From: Zeugodacus cucurbitae
Lineage: Eukaryota; Arthropoda; Insecta; Diptera; Tephritidae
DNA: 64,000 nucleotides
Direction of reading: 5' to 3'
Assembly: GCF_028554725.1 (NCBI RefSeq)
Contig: NC_071670.1
Coordinates: 30,188,001 to 30,252,000 of the forward strand
Shown: in pieces, positions 1 through 12,900 of the stretch
How positions within the stretch are numbered: position 1 is the stretch's first letter
Layout of the letters: every line of letters starts with the position of its first letter
Position numbers and translations under genes: made by a program
Notes under the pieces: generated by a model
What the model was told of the DNA's origin: nothing
Seen by the model: only the letters and a program-made list of their open reading frames with translations
The model's database searches: none

Positions 1-260
1 CGTGGGGATCGGTAGACGTGTATAGCGGTATACAAGTATGTACTAATGTGAAAGCGTAGGTACGAGTAGGCGCGAGAATAAATAAAAGATGCTTACTGCT
101 TGACGTCCAAAATTAGAGAGAGTGAGTTTATTGCTAATTCTTGCTTAAGAAACATGAATATCATAGTAAAAGGAATAAAGGATTAAAAGCTAGGGTTGTA
201 GTTTAGAGTGTTGATCTATAGTATAAAGTTCGCGCCGTAGTAATTGTAGGAGGTTGCCAC

Positions 261-293
<33 letters not shown>

Positions 294-3088
294 AATATCG
301 CATTGTAATGCACAAAATATAAACTGTTTTTATTTTTTTCGATTATCACGATTTGTTTAAAAAAATATGAGGCTTCCTCGTTATCACTTTTCCCTCAATC
401 TTCAGGTAACCTTCTCACAAATTTTATTTATAACGTTGTGTGGTATTCTATTTCATATCACCCGACGTTTTTATGCAATTTTTAAGTTTTGGAAATTTAA
501 AATAACCATCTTATTCTTGTCTTCACTAGATAGATGTACTTAATTCGTTTTTTGAAGAAAAATAGTTTTATGTTTAGTCAATGTAAATATTTGACTTATT
601 ATAAGAAAAAAAAAATTAGTGATGCGAACTGGTTACTTCATTTGTAATAACTTCATATATCCGGACCGTCATTGAATAATATAGGTTTAAATAAAATTTA
701 ATTGCTACAATTAATGTGTCCTTGTCTTCGTCTTCGTATTGTCTTATTTCGAAAAATATGGTGGCCAAGTCATGATACTTTACTACTTTACTTAACTACT
801 CGAGTGATATGAATCGGAACATTATCTTGTTGAAATATCCATGGGATAAGTCCTGTCCAGATTTATATCAAACAAGGGTCGAACTTCCAAAAGAAAATAA
901 TTTTGGTCAACAAAAAAATACGTAATAGTGAATTGAACAGGTTATTGATAAAAAAATTGTTACGTCTTCTATGGCCAGCAGAGTATTTTAATAAGTTTTA
1001 TTATTTTAAAAGTGTTTGGTAATAAAAAATGTGTTTGAGGACCTCTAATACATATTTTTTTATATTTTCGATTTTTCTTGCTGCACAACCCGAGCTGAAA
1101 AATTTGCTTACGCACTCACTCAATTAGTCTTTTATATTAATTAGTATTTTTAAGGAATTTGAACTTGAGTTCAAACTTGCAAGTAATCCCAGTACAATTT
1201 AATATTTATACAAAATCTGCCAATTTTTCCTTCATACAAACAGATGCACAACTAATTTAGTATAATTTAAATACAACGCTTTAAATGAACTTGAAAATTC
1301 ATATATTAATGCACGTAACAAATATATATATTTTCATACTGAGAATTTTAATTAATACGAATTTGCATTATAATCCACAGAGACAATGTCGTGACTTTAT
1401 TCTTTCATTTTCTTGAGGATATTATATGTTTGTAGTGGCAGAAAATTTGGTTAAAATTCAGTAAACATAAATTGAAAACTTGAGTAATTAAAGCATAACT
1501 AATGAAAGACGAAAAAGATTTGGAATTTAATGTGTAATACTTTTGAACCCAGTTAAAAGAAAGCAAATAAAATTAAAAAAAAAAATTCGTACATACATTT
1601 GTTATAAATATTAAAATATTTACTCATAATCGTATTGAGCCGTTCCTTACAAAATGTTTCAACTAACACGCTTTCGGAAGATTTTAATTACACCAAATTG
1701 ATAGGAATTTTGATGTAATATATATGTGATGTGTGTATATTGCCTATTTAGGGGTTAAACGAGTTTCGTCAGGTAAAAATTGCTTATTTTCAATAATTCT
1801 TTTTTACAAAAAAATAAATTGTTATTTTAAAAAGTCATGTACTTCTCAAGTCGTGTTACTGAAATGTTTTATTGTATTAAAAACTCCACTTGCGGTGTAA
1901 TTTCCAGCAAGCCCTCGGGATAAAGATGCGTCCGCGTTGAATTTGGATTTTTGGCAGAGTTTTTTACGGAATGAAAAAATTTGGCATATTTTAGGAGTTG
2001 TAAATTCTCCATCCAAGTCCTTCTAAATTTTATCTCAAAGGCCTGTCTAAAATTTCAGGCCTATGTGAGACTGGCCTACGCTGGAGTTTCCTTAAAGTAA
2101 ATCTTTTTTCATTTACAAAAAAATGTTTGCTGGAATATGGGGAAATGCACAGCTTTACTCAACATATAACAAGTTGAAAAAGAATATTCAAGTATCAATA
2201 AAAGTTCAACGCGAAGCACAAAGTTCTTGCAGTATGTAATGTAAAAAATATGCAAAGATTCTGTAAACCTTGGCTACATACACAATCGCATAAAGAGAAA
2301 GCCGTGCAATAGAACTTCATGAGTGTGCTCTTCACAATAAACTCCGATTCCTCCCAAGGATTTCAGCAAACTATTCGACATTACAATAAACTTTTTTGAA
2401 TTGCCTGCATTCTACTTACTTGCTTAAGTTTACATTCTTAGCATTTTGCAATTATTTGATTACAGCATTGTAATGGAAAAGTTTTCATATCTTACATCTT
2501 AACCCTTATGCTACTGCGGACAAAAAGTTAAATGATTTTCGAATATGTGTATATATTACAAACGTATGACTGACTTTTGAGAAGTTAATGATGTGATATA
2601 ATTGGAGGAATATGTTTTAATTTCGAAACTTTAAGCTTTATTATTTCTATTGCAAATAATATTCGAACTCGAATTTCGAAAATGTGTGTAAATTTTGTGT
2701 AAAAATTATAGTTTGTTTTAAAAGTATTAACTAAACTGTTATGAAAGTTTCCGCATAAGTCAATATAGCCATTGATTCCATACCACATCTGCTGCCCCTA
2801 CCCCATGACATACATATATTGATCTGTACGTATTCTATATATATTTGTATATGCGTTTATTATGCTACAATGTAACTGTATATACTTTGTGTGTACCTTT
2901 TTATGGATTTTATGTTATCTTTTGTTGCTTCGTAACCCATGAGTCGGCGGATAATACACCTTTGTTAACTTAATGCTTGTTAAGAAATTAAAACACATGA
3001 CAAAAAGTGAACAAAGTAAGCTGTTGTAAAATACTCCGGAAAAGCGGCGTTTTAATAATGAATATATACAGATAAACATAAGCAAGTA
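1..3088. other. AT-rich stretch, no gene recognised
   Basis: No exon of a known family is visible on either strand. The only clear structure is an (AT)n microsatellite at about 260-295. If the ferlin continues upstream, this stretch is probably part of one of its 5' introns, but no C2A-coding exon was found here. Confidence 0.5.
260..295. repeat. (AT)n microsatellite
   Basis: A run of alternating A and T of about 35 bases with one interruption. Confidence 0.9.
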
Positions 3089-3090
3089 TA

Positions 3091-3799
3091 CGAGGGCTGC
3101 TATATATATTTCTGGCCTAATAATAAAAATAGGAATATTTATCAACGAAAATGGTTTTATTGTTTTTCAAAATATTCTCCATCAAGATTTATACACTTTT
3201 GTATGCGCTCAAACCAATTTTCGAAGCACTTTTTTGAGCCTTTTTTTGAGCGATTGTCAAATTGTACGGGATCCAAAGAGAACAAACCTTTTTTACGGCC
3301 AGGTGTTCATGCAATATCGAATGTATGCTGGTGGGAGAAATGCATAGGCATGCCTCTATCTGAAGGTATGTTACATGACGGTCTTGCATTATCAGTTCAC
3401 GTACGGCATCGATGTTTTCTGGCACAACGGCTGTTTTTGGACGACCTTCACGGAATTCGTTTTTGAGCGAGCGTCGGCCACGATTGAATTCGTTGTACCA
3501 GTTTTTCACAGTGCTTCATAGCCATACAAAGATTTTAGTTCATCGATGCACTCTTGTCGCGATATTCCACGTCGAAAGTTATGAAAAATGATCGCACGAA
3601 AATGTTCACGAGTTAATTCCATTTTTTGGCCGAGATGAATTTTTTTTAATCCCCTGTAAATAAAACAATTCACGATTAAATGACGAAACGTTCTGAGTGA
3701 TGATATGCTAAAAAATGTCAAACTTTCCATTGGAAATGTCAGATTGCACCTGGCAAAACTTAGTGTTGCCTAGGCCAGAAATATATATAGCAGCCCTCG
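3091..3799 (-). mobile_element. internally deleted mariner element
   Basis: Perfect 29-bp terminal inverted repeats lie at 3091-3119 and 3771-3799 (outer end CGAGGGCTGCTATATA). They are flanked by the TA duplication typical of Tc1/mariner elements (3089-3090 and 3800-3801). The element is 709 bp, about half the usual mariner length of roughly 1.3 kb. It carries a - strand transposase relic whose N-terminal DNA-binding half is well preserved. The coding sequence then jumps to the extreme C-terminus (ending GEYFEKQ at about 3157) in another frame, so the catalytic core is deleted. The perfect terminal repeats suggest fairly recent mobilisation in trans. Confidence 0.93.
3155..3625 (-). pseudogene. 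mariner transposase, catalytic domain deleted
   Basis: Reading the - strand from the ATG near 3622, the start is MELTREHFRAIIFHNF and leads into the helix-turn-helix region. A frame change near 3507-3510 separates this from the next part, which contains YNEFNRGRRSLK, the WIPYNLTIAQKKA block (WxPHxL-like) and HSILHEHL. After QKKA at about 3245 the sequence fuses to the normal C-terminal tail (CFENWFERIQKC, then GEYFEKQ and a stop) in a different frame. The region that would hold the catalytic aspartates is absent, so this copy cannot encode an active enzyme. Family membership is clear from the motifs. Confidence 0.88.
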
Positions 3800-3899
3800 T
3801 ACACATGTTCGTTGTATTATATACACTTTTACAAGAACAAGTTATTTAATGGTATCTGCTTTGTTGTTACACTTGTTGTGAAGGAAGCTATTTCCAGCT

Positions 3900-4562
3900 A
3901 AATTATTGGGTCTTATGAGAATTACGAAAATCTTTCAACTTGAAAGCTACCAAATATGTATCCCAGATATTCTAAAGAAATTCAAAGAAGATGTGATTTT
4001 CTAATAGTGTGCATCTGTGCCAAATGGACAAATTCAGGTCAATATTACCTCTAGCCCTCATATACCTACTATACGGATTGTCAAAATTCTGGTGGACTTA
4101 ATACCTTATATATCGGTTAATATGTGATATATCTTACCGAAATTAAGTGAACTAATATAATTGGATATAGTTTCGCTAGATGGAAAAAATGTTTGAAATC
4201 GGTCCAGGAATTACCCCAGCTTTCGCTATTTTAGTGGACCTTATTCCGAATTTGTGGGTCAAATTGTGTGTTGTCATGATAGGTTAAGCTAGGTAAATCT
4301 GGCAGGCAGTTAGCCACACATAGACTGTTTTTGGCCCTTTGCAGTACCAGATGAAGTGCCGTCACGTACTCAATGTGAAGTCCTTTAGGATGCCTGCGCT
4401 TGATGCGAATTTCAAAAGTTGGTGTGGCTTCACTATCGAAATCTCTTGCAGATTATGGTACTGTTAAGCCCCCAAGTGCTGAAGCACTTGATAACTTTAC
4501 ATAAATAAATTGCGAGATAATAAAATGTTCGGTTATAGCTGAAGTTAGCCCCTCTTAACTTG
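3900..4562 (+). mobile_element. 3' fragment of Helentron-like family A, with an insertion
   Basis: The sequence matches the 3' part of the full copy at 47218-48765. Its end has a decayed subterminal repeat (TTGCGAGATAATA) followed by a TTCGG/CTGAA stem-loop and a CTTAACTTG-like end. A block of about 215 bases at roughly 4281-4495 is absent from the other copies and looks like a separate short interspersed insertion. Confidence 0.6.
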
Positions 4563-4569
4563 TTTTTAA

Positions 4570-5400
4570 TCATGTTTAGCCACTCAATATATTTTCTTGA
4601 GTGTTGTTAGTCTCTGCTTGGTTTTCGTTATCCTTTTCACTATGGTATGTACATAATAATCATAATCTTTATACTCATACGTATAAAATGGTAGTCAACA
4701 TCGGAGTTCTAGGCGCATATCTACCTAGATTTTATAAATCTACTTTATTCATGTAACTAAATACATTATTTTCTGCTTATGTTACTTTTTTAGCCTTTTG
4801 ACTATATATCATTTATTTTTAATAGCTTCTGCACATCTAGAAAAAGAAATATGTAGAAACAAGTTCAGGTGGCATGGTTCAAATAATTTACTTTCTTGTT
4901 TGCATAAAATAAGTACTATATATACAAATGTAAAAAACCTTAAGTATCTACTTCTTATACGGAGTTGTGTATCTCTACTCCTTCTCCATTTTGTCATACG
5001 ATTGAAACAGTGGTTTTATATTTTCATATTGATTCCGTAATTGAACTTTGTCTGCGTGTTGTATTTTTGTATTTATAAAGAAAATTGTACTCGTATCATC
5101 AATTTTACTTTACTTTTCCGCGAAGAGCAGCTATCGCCACAAAACGTCAATTTACCAATTTCCGTCATGTTTTCATTTGATTGTCATCAGTTTGCCTTCG
5201 CTCATGTGCATACATCCGTCCTTATGTTTGTATGCGTGTTGGTGTACTTGATACTAGGGTGGCTCATTCTACAATTCCCAATTCCATCAAATAACCGTAA
5301 AAATACTGATTTTAAATGAGAAAACAATATTTAATTTTTAAGAAGAAACTTATAGAACCATGCTGAGCTAACTCGGTAATCATTTTGAATAACAGAGTAT
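4570..5400. other. no recognisable feature
   Basis: Open frames here are short and match no family that I recognise. The stretch looks like ordinary AT-rich noncoding DNA. Confidence 0.4.
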
Positions 5401-5408
5401 ATTTCTAT

Positions 5409-6254
5409 CAGAGATCTGCATTGAGTAATAATGAAATTAGTGCACTAACTCATGAGCCAAACAAATTGGTGTAAATGAGTACTAAGACAAATATCAAAAA
5501 TGACAAAGACTCATTTCCACCAAACCAAAAAAAACTCATAGTATTTCTACACTTATATGTGCCGTCAATTTATGACTCAAACGAGCGTATATTAAAAATT
5601 TTATTTTACTCACTTGTTCATTGGTCACGATGAAAATAAACTTGAATGAGCTCGCTACATTGATCGGCATGAGTGGAATTGTGACTTCGTAGCTGAGCGC
5701 GAAAGTAAAGATACCCAGTGAGAACTTTGTCACATTACATGTTTCATTATTTCATTGAACATGCATTTTCGTGCGTCTTTATTTATTTACAATATATTAA
5801 TATTAAAAGAAATATATTAGAACATAAAAGTATTAACTTTACTGTTATTAATTAACTTAAAACATTAAATGTAATACACGACATCAAAGAACAAAACACA
5901 TCGTTAGTCATTTCCCGCAGGCCACTTTTGCCTACCGGCGGCACAGCCTTCGTCAGTTTTACTTTGATCCTATTCGTATCACTTTATTATTTAGCTATAC
6001 TATTGGTGTTATTTTGGTGGTATGGCTCATTTTTGTTTAACTTGACTGAATTATTGGCTCATGAGACAATTGAGCACTTCAACGATACGTATGAAGAGAA
6101 ACTTACTCATTTTTCATGCTCTCGCTTTGTGTGCTGTGCGTAAATGTGTTTTAGTGGATCTTTGTGTTTGATGATTTTTGACTTATATGCAATAATACTA
6201 TTTTTTGTGTTACTCAACCAATGACTCAAAAAAGGGAATAATTGCAGTTCTCTG
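5409..6254. mobile_element. hobo-like non-autonomous hAT element
   Basis: The ends are CAGAGATCTGCA on the left and the complement of CAGAGAACTGCA on the right. This matches the hobo-type terminal repeat known from Drosophila, with one mismatch on the left. An exact 8-bp target duplication, ATTTCTAT, lies at 5401-5408 and 6255-6262, the diagnostic size for hAT elements. Inside are inverted subterminal motifs built on ACTCATGAGCC. I see no transposase in its 846 bp, so it is non-autonomous. The intact duplication suggests a relatively young insertion. Confidence 0.88.
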
Positions 6255-6928
6255 ATTTCTATATATCTAACTGGCATTCGAAAGTTATTATGGTGAACGA
6301 TATCTTCAACTAATAGGTAAAAATGTTTATATCAAAAGCCAAGCCATCAATGGAAGTAAGAAAGAAAATGAAATCCATAATATATTATTTTTAGAATCAA
6401 CCAGTCTACCAACCCTAATATTTGCCATTGGAGTCCTGTATGTAAAAGTTCTTCATGTAAATTTACCATTAATTTGAAACTTTGTTGGAGTTTCATTTTG
6501 AGTTGAACGCCTAGCAATGGAAAATCAATTTTCCTCCCCGCCGAGCACAAGCCTTAATACAATTTCCAAAAATTTTACAATGTATTATGGCGCAAATGAA
6601 CAGAAAAGGTTTTCTTGTTAAAAGCACATCCAACAGGCAATGGGTTAATGCACATTTAATTGAAATTTACGTCATTTGCACAGGAACGATTTGTTACGGA
6701 AGAAACATACCAACGTGTATGTATGTGCGAGTGCATGTTAAAATGGCTTCATTACTGAAAACTCGAAAAATACTTTTATATACTAATTACAGTACCAGAA
6801 AAAGTAATTGTTTAATTACCTGGTTATATATGACAAATAATTGAATGCACAATCAGTATGATATTTTGATACCCCCAAATGATATATGCGTGGAAGATTA
6901 TCACTAATTTGTGAATAGATAGTCTAGT

Positions 6929-8962
6929 TGGGTCTAACCGAACATTTTATACGCCTGGAATGTAAAATTAGACAATATTTGACTCGTACGAGTATATTTG
7001 GCATAAAGTTCTCTCCAACAATGAAATCATTCTATGTATGTAGTATAGGGAGGCGGGGGTAACTCCTGGGCCGATTTCAACTATTTCCCCAACGAATAGG
7101 GATGCAAACGATGTATCGATGTTTTTGAAACATCGATGTTTTAGTCAAAAAGTCAAGACAGTCTTAATATTAATATTAAGGGCTCAAATTTTAACTGATA
7201 TCTTCTTACGTTGAATTGAAACTTTTAAGCCTGTTTGCAAGAAAAAAAAATTTTTTTTTTTGAATCACCCTAATTTAGATACGCTTTATTACATTGGATT
7301 TAGATTTTTGTAAAGTACGGAGAATTCGTTAAGGGAATGTGTGCTTGGACCTGCGATTACTTTTATGATTTATTTATACAATTTACATAATTCTGGCATA
7401 GGCTACTGCGTTTGATCAGATATTTAAATTACTTAATTTTAGATGCTAGGGCTAAAGGAAATACATTTTTTTTGTTTCATAGAAAATTAATCGGGCTGAT
7501 ACAACGGAATCTTCGGATGAGTGTGAAACAGAATACTCGTTTGATATAAGCTGTCAAATTTATCTACAATTACAGGGACGGAAGGTTGAAGAGAAAGTGT
7601 ATCTCGGCTGTTATCCCTACCAATCAGAAGCCAACAGAGTTTGGGTTGACATGAATACTGTGTTTCCGGAGTTGTATAAACAGGCTTATTAATATTTACA
7701 CATTGTGGCCTCTTCAGTGCCGAGTAACCGACTGTTTTCTAAACCCAGGGCAACTATCACGCATAAGTAAAATCGAAAAGAAATGACAGTGAAAAAACTT
7801 TCCATGTCGTTGTTTTGAAATTCTGTTATTTATTGAGAAAAAACTTTAACAGACATATAATGCTAAGTAAAATAAAATGTATCAACTTAAGACGTCCTAC
7901 ATTTCATTTATTTATGCTTCTGCTTCTGTATCCCTTAGCTTTTCACAGTAAATTTAAAATAAGTTAAAAAAGTTCAAAAATACATCGATGTTTTAATGGC
8001 CGATGTTTTTGATTTCGATGGGTTTTGAAGAAACATCGATACATCGAACCATCGATGTTTCATTTTACGATGTTCGCATCCCTACCAACGAAACTGCTTT
8101 ATATACAAGATTATACGTTCACTTAATTTAGGTAAATTATCTCAATTATGGTAAAAAAAATTTATGATATTTGGAAATTCTAATATTAGGTATATCGGAG
8201 CTAGGGGATGTACGATTTTATCAATTTTTTAACAGAGACACATATTTATAAGAGTAAAATATTCCCTCCGAATCTCTGTAGAAATTATGAAGGACTTATA
8301 GATATTTTTTGGTAAAAAATTAGCTACTGGCATCGAGGTCCTCATGTTCGATACCTGGGGCTTCGTAAAGTCCGATTTTGAAAAATAGGAAATATAATTC
8401 GCTTAAAAATGAATTGTGTTGGCAATGCGGTCCGGAACTCTCAGCTGAAATGTAATTTAGTTAAAATCAAATTTCCTACTACTTTTTTTTTGGAAAAAAC
8501 GAAAATTGTGAATGAAAAAATGCGATGAACTGGCAATGCCTCTAGTTCAATATGCAAGCTATGATAGCTAATTCCAACATAAGCCAACTAAGTCTTCCAC
8601 ACAAAATAAGCCAATAGCTTAATTTGCTGGTCAAATAAAACACGCTTATTGTATAGTCAGATATAATTCAAAGTTATGTTACATGGGAACTAGGCGTGGT
8701 TGTGAACCGATTTCGCCCCTTTCAATATATAATATAAAATCAGGATGTCAAAAAAATAAGTACAAAATTTGGTTCAAATTTGTCAAGAGTAGTTTCTGAG
8801 ATATTGGTTTTATCCAAAAAGTAAGTGGGGCCACGCTTGTTTCTACTCGTCTCCTCATCCTGATCAGTTTAATATATTTAACAGCATATCTAAATTGTTT
8901 AGGTGTTATAAACAACCATTAGGTGGACCAAGCTATTCTGTGCAACATGTAGCAAGAGTATA
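6929..8962 (-). mobile_element. old Helentron-like family A copy, split by a hAT
   Basis: Decayed family A sequence in reverse orientation. The 3' end (TAACCGAACATTTTATA) is near 6933-6951. Internal matches include the CGAGGTCCTCATGTTCGAT block near 8334-8352. The 5' subterminal repeat survives as GCAAGAGTATA at 8952-8962. The copy is interrupted by the hAT element at 7097-8084. It is more diverged than the copies at 45-56 kb. Confidence 0.6.
7097..8084 (+). mobile_element. hAT element with TAGGGATGC ends
   Basis: The terminal repeats are TAGGGATGCAAAC on the left and the complement of TAGGGATGCGAAC on the right. A perfect 8-bp duplication, CCAACGAA, lies at 7089-7096 and 8085-8092. The subterminal zones hold many copies of an ATCGATG motif in both orientations. 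Internally, at about 7540-7770, there is a relic of the C-terminal hAT dimerisation region on the + strand: FPELYK, then SSVPSNRLFSK, which matches the family consensus SVPSERLFSKAG. In-frame stops interrupt it. At 988 bp it is a deletion derivative. Confidence 0.87.
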
Positions 8963-8965
8963 AAA

Positions 8966-9914
8966 ATTACGAGTTAGAGAGCGACGATAGGAACCAAGTT
9001 CAGCTAGACTGTTGAATATCAAACGTAAAAACAGTGAATAAACTGCATCGTATTGGATTAAAATCGATAATTTTACTGTTTCAATTACATATATCTAATA
9101 TAGATTTTATTATTGCTTGTTCTCCTGCAAGAGATTCTTTACTTTATTTATTTTTCTTTTAATTTATTGGAAAGTCGAATACTTATATAAATACAAGTGC
9201 ATCAAAAAACTAAGCATATCACAATTTTTCTTTCAATTGTACCCCTATAATTTATGTACTTGTTTTGACTTGATGTAGCCATTAGGCAATTTATAAAGGT
9301 AAAATATTTAATAAGTACCTAACTAGCAAATAAAAAGCATAGTTATCGCTTGAAGTGTTTCAATTTTTTGTTCAGGCAGTAAAGAATTGTTACAAAACTT
9401 TCCATCCAATTGGATATACGAAGTCATCAACGAAAAGATTTGAAAGGACGGAAGCAATTGCATTTTTGAATTGAACTAAGAATTGTTCACATAAAATATG
9501 TATGTATGAATGTGAAATGAATGACCGGATAAAAGTTTAAGATTGTATATATGAACTCAGCAATATAGTGAAAATTCTTCAAGACATGCGGCATAATGTG
9601 GTCGAAGTGGTTTATAAAATGATATTCTACGTAACTACAAACGTTATATTTCGACGAAGTACATTAACAGATACTATATTTTTAACTGACAATTACGAAT
9701 CATGACTATGCTAAAAATTTGAGATATTTGATGCGGAAATATTGATATATTAAAATATTACTATATGTATTACTATACACAAACTGCTCATTCATCATGA
9801 AATTATGAAATTTGACAAATTACTAATGCTTTTAATTTCTCGAAAACAAAACACATAATGACACTTTAATTATTCAATATTTATAACTAAGGACGCCTGT
9901 ATACTCCATTACAG
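8966..9914. other. presumed ferlin intron sequence
   Basis: AT-rich, with no exon or repeat that I can name. It ends in the pyrimidine-containing splice acceptor CTCCATTACAG just before 9915. Confidence 0.5.
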
Positions 9915-12900
9915 ATCACCGTTAATTTTCGAACCGGATGCGCCCACTGCAGCCACTTCAGCTACCGAAGCTGAAACTGATGATGCGTTGCACACGCGTC
10001 GACTCACCGTCAGAGACCGTGGTGGAGAGGGTGTGACTACCCACGCAACAGGCGCTGACAGTGGCCAATCAAATCAATCAAGTGATGTTGAGGAGCTACA
10101 ACAACAGCAGCACTATGATAAAGGCAAAATGTAAATAATTTCACTTTCCTACACAAATATATGTACATACATAAATAGACGAATTGCTATTATTATGTTA
10201 TTATGCATTTCTATTCAAATCTGCACCTGTTCACCGAACTGCTTTCACATCACAGGATCAAAGCAATGACACACGCTTCCGACCACCTCAAGTCGCAGGA
10301 CTTTCAAGTTTGCATCACAGTGATTGAGGCACGTCAGCTGCCTGGCCTCAATATGGATCCCGTTGTATGCATTCAAGTGGGTGATCAAAAGAAATACACC
10401 AGCGTCAAGGAGAGCACAAATTGCCCCTATTACAATGAGGTACAAACAAATATATTTTGTATATATAAATTGAAGGAACTTGCTTTTCTACATTCTATTT
10501 ATTGCAAGCATTCCTCATATTACGCTCGTCATTTTCTCACTCCCCACATTTCCTTTTACTTTCAGTATTTTGTATTTGACTTTCACATGCCGCCGGTGAT
10601 GCTCTTTGATAAGATTATAACTTTGTCGGTGAGTAGAATATGTTCTAATTAGACCAACGAGCGCATTTCATTCACGCGTTAATGCTTCACACATACACAC
10701 ATACAAAGAACTTAATAAATTAGATTAATTGACAGCGTAAATCAATTAAACCTGTCAAGCTATTTGCGTTGGATAAAAGCGATAATAGGCCTCATTAACT
10801 AAATGTAGGCGCATGCCATGGCGTATGAGTAACAATTCAATTCCGTTTGCAGTTCCTAAAATACGAATTGTTTCCAAATCTGTTTATCAAAAACAATTAT
10901 TTTAATACTAGTGTTGAATGGCATCGGTGACGAAAGTTAATAATATATAATATCCGCTCTTTAAAAGTGTCAACGTGGAGTACTCATAGGAAGAGTGCTT
11001 CAAACAAAAAGAAACTCCAAATTTAAAAACTAAATTTTGAAATTACCCAGAAACGTATAAAAATTTTATACACTATGAACATGGTATTTGTACTCCAGAT
11101 CTATTTTTAAAAAGTAAGTGGCTTATACAATTAAAGATTTCGATACGAATGATTTTTCAATACTGCTAAAAACAAAATACAAATTCTAATCACTAAAATT
11201 AATATATATGTACATACATATAAATATATATATTATATTTCATAAATACCTAAAAAGTCCAATGCCATTTTATACTCATCTACAGTTTTCTATTTATGTT
11301 TGTTGTAGTTAAAACTAGAACTAAACATCAAGAAAGTTTAGTATGTACGCCTCTGCATACAATTACAAACTTGTCTATGGTTACATTAAGCTTAAGATTT
11401 TTTGTACCCAAATCCACTTACGAGTGGATCAGAATGGGCGGCTGCTTCTTTCTACTAAAGCCAAAAAAATATACTTCGCATAAAGCGCAAGAAGTTTTAT
11501 ATGGTTTTTATATTAATTAGATAAAAATTGAAATCAGAAAGAACGCCTAACTACGAGCGTCCCCGCCTATGTTTACTAGGCTTTTTGTACAATTCAATGC
11601 ATCCTAAACAAATACCTTTCATCAAGTCACTGAAACATTCCTCACATTCTATCTTAGTTATACAATTTCCTTTGGGATTGGAACATTGAGAGTCATGGAA
11701 GATATTCCATCGGTTGCAAGCTGCGTATTCGCAAAGTGATCTAGGTTTCATAAATCTCAGTACACTCCTGGCAATCTGCTAATTCTTTCTTAGCAAGCTC
11801 CTGAAGGTGACATTTCAGATACCCCGCCATGCCTTCACCATATTCTTTAATCGTCCTTAACTGTATTTCAATTGTAGCATTGACTCAAAGTGCTATGGTG
11901 TATAAATCATGTTAACTGATTTAGGCACTAAAAATCCTTGGATTATCTCTTCATCTCACGTTGAAGACTCTTTGTCTTATATTCTTCAAATCTCCACGTA
12001 CCTTAAACAGTTATCCCAACAGTTAACTATAATATATATTATTTAGGTTTATAAACAACATTGATGGTATATATTTAATAATATATAATAATAATATAAA
12101 TATGTTTTATAATATTTCATCGAGCAAACGTAAAGCCACTATTTTTCAAACTCAAAAATCTTTTTTATTTTAATAACGATCTATAAGAAATAGTAGATAG
12201 TAACTTAATTTGTTTTAAATTCATTCTTAGGTTATTCAATCTCGGAAATTTTTACGTTCGGGAACACTTGTGGGTTCCTTTAAGATTGACTTGTCTACAG
12301 TTTATGATGCACCGGGTATTTCAAATTTATTCTAATTAAATGGAATGCTACATAGTCATATTTTCACAACCGAAAAATAAACTGTCATTGCTTTTACAAT
12401 GTTTTAAACTATTTGAAATTTGTTTATTTGTTACCTCCTCGAAATTTAAATTTTGAATCAACTCTTCAATTTAAACGTTGTTATATTTATACTCTTTGCA
12501 AAATTGTGTATTATAGCATCAGCTTGCTGTTTCGATTTTTTAATAACTGTTGAATATTTGTTTGATTTCTTGATTTCGTAAAGTTATATTGTACAAACTA
12601 ACGTTAGCACTTTGCAATTATATTCTTCATTTTTTTAAGTCTACTTCTAATGCATAAACATAAACATTATTTCTAAAACAAGTACACTGAGGAAAACATA
12701 ATAATGGCTCTCTTTGATTTGGCAACCGTTAGAGAATAGTGATTGAGCACATTATACGAATTATGCCAATTGTTTAATAGAAATGCAACACCTGACAAGG
12801 CATAGATAGAGATTTTTTGTGGTGAGTAATGTAGGATAATTTTCTGCAGAGACCGGATTCTCATAAGCTCTAACTCAGTCTTCCATTATTTAAGATATGG

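Noticed and set aside
5928..6143. Hydrophobic 71-codon frame resembling a membrane peptide
   Set aside because: It is inside the non-autonomous hAT at 5409-6254 and matches no transposase or host protein.
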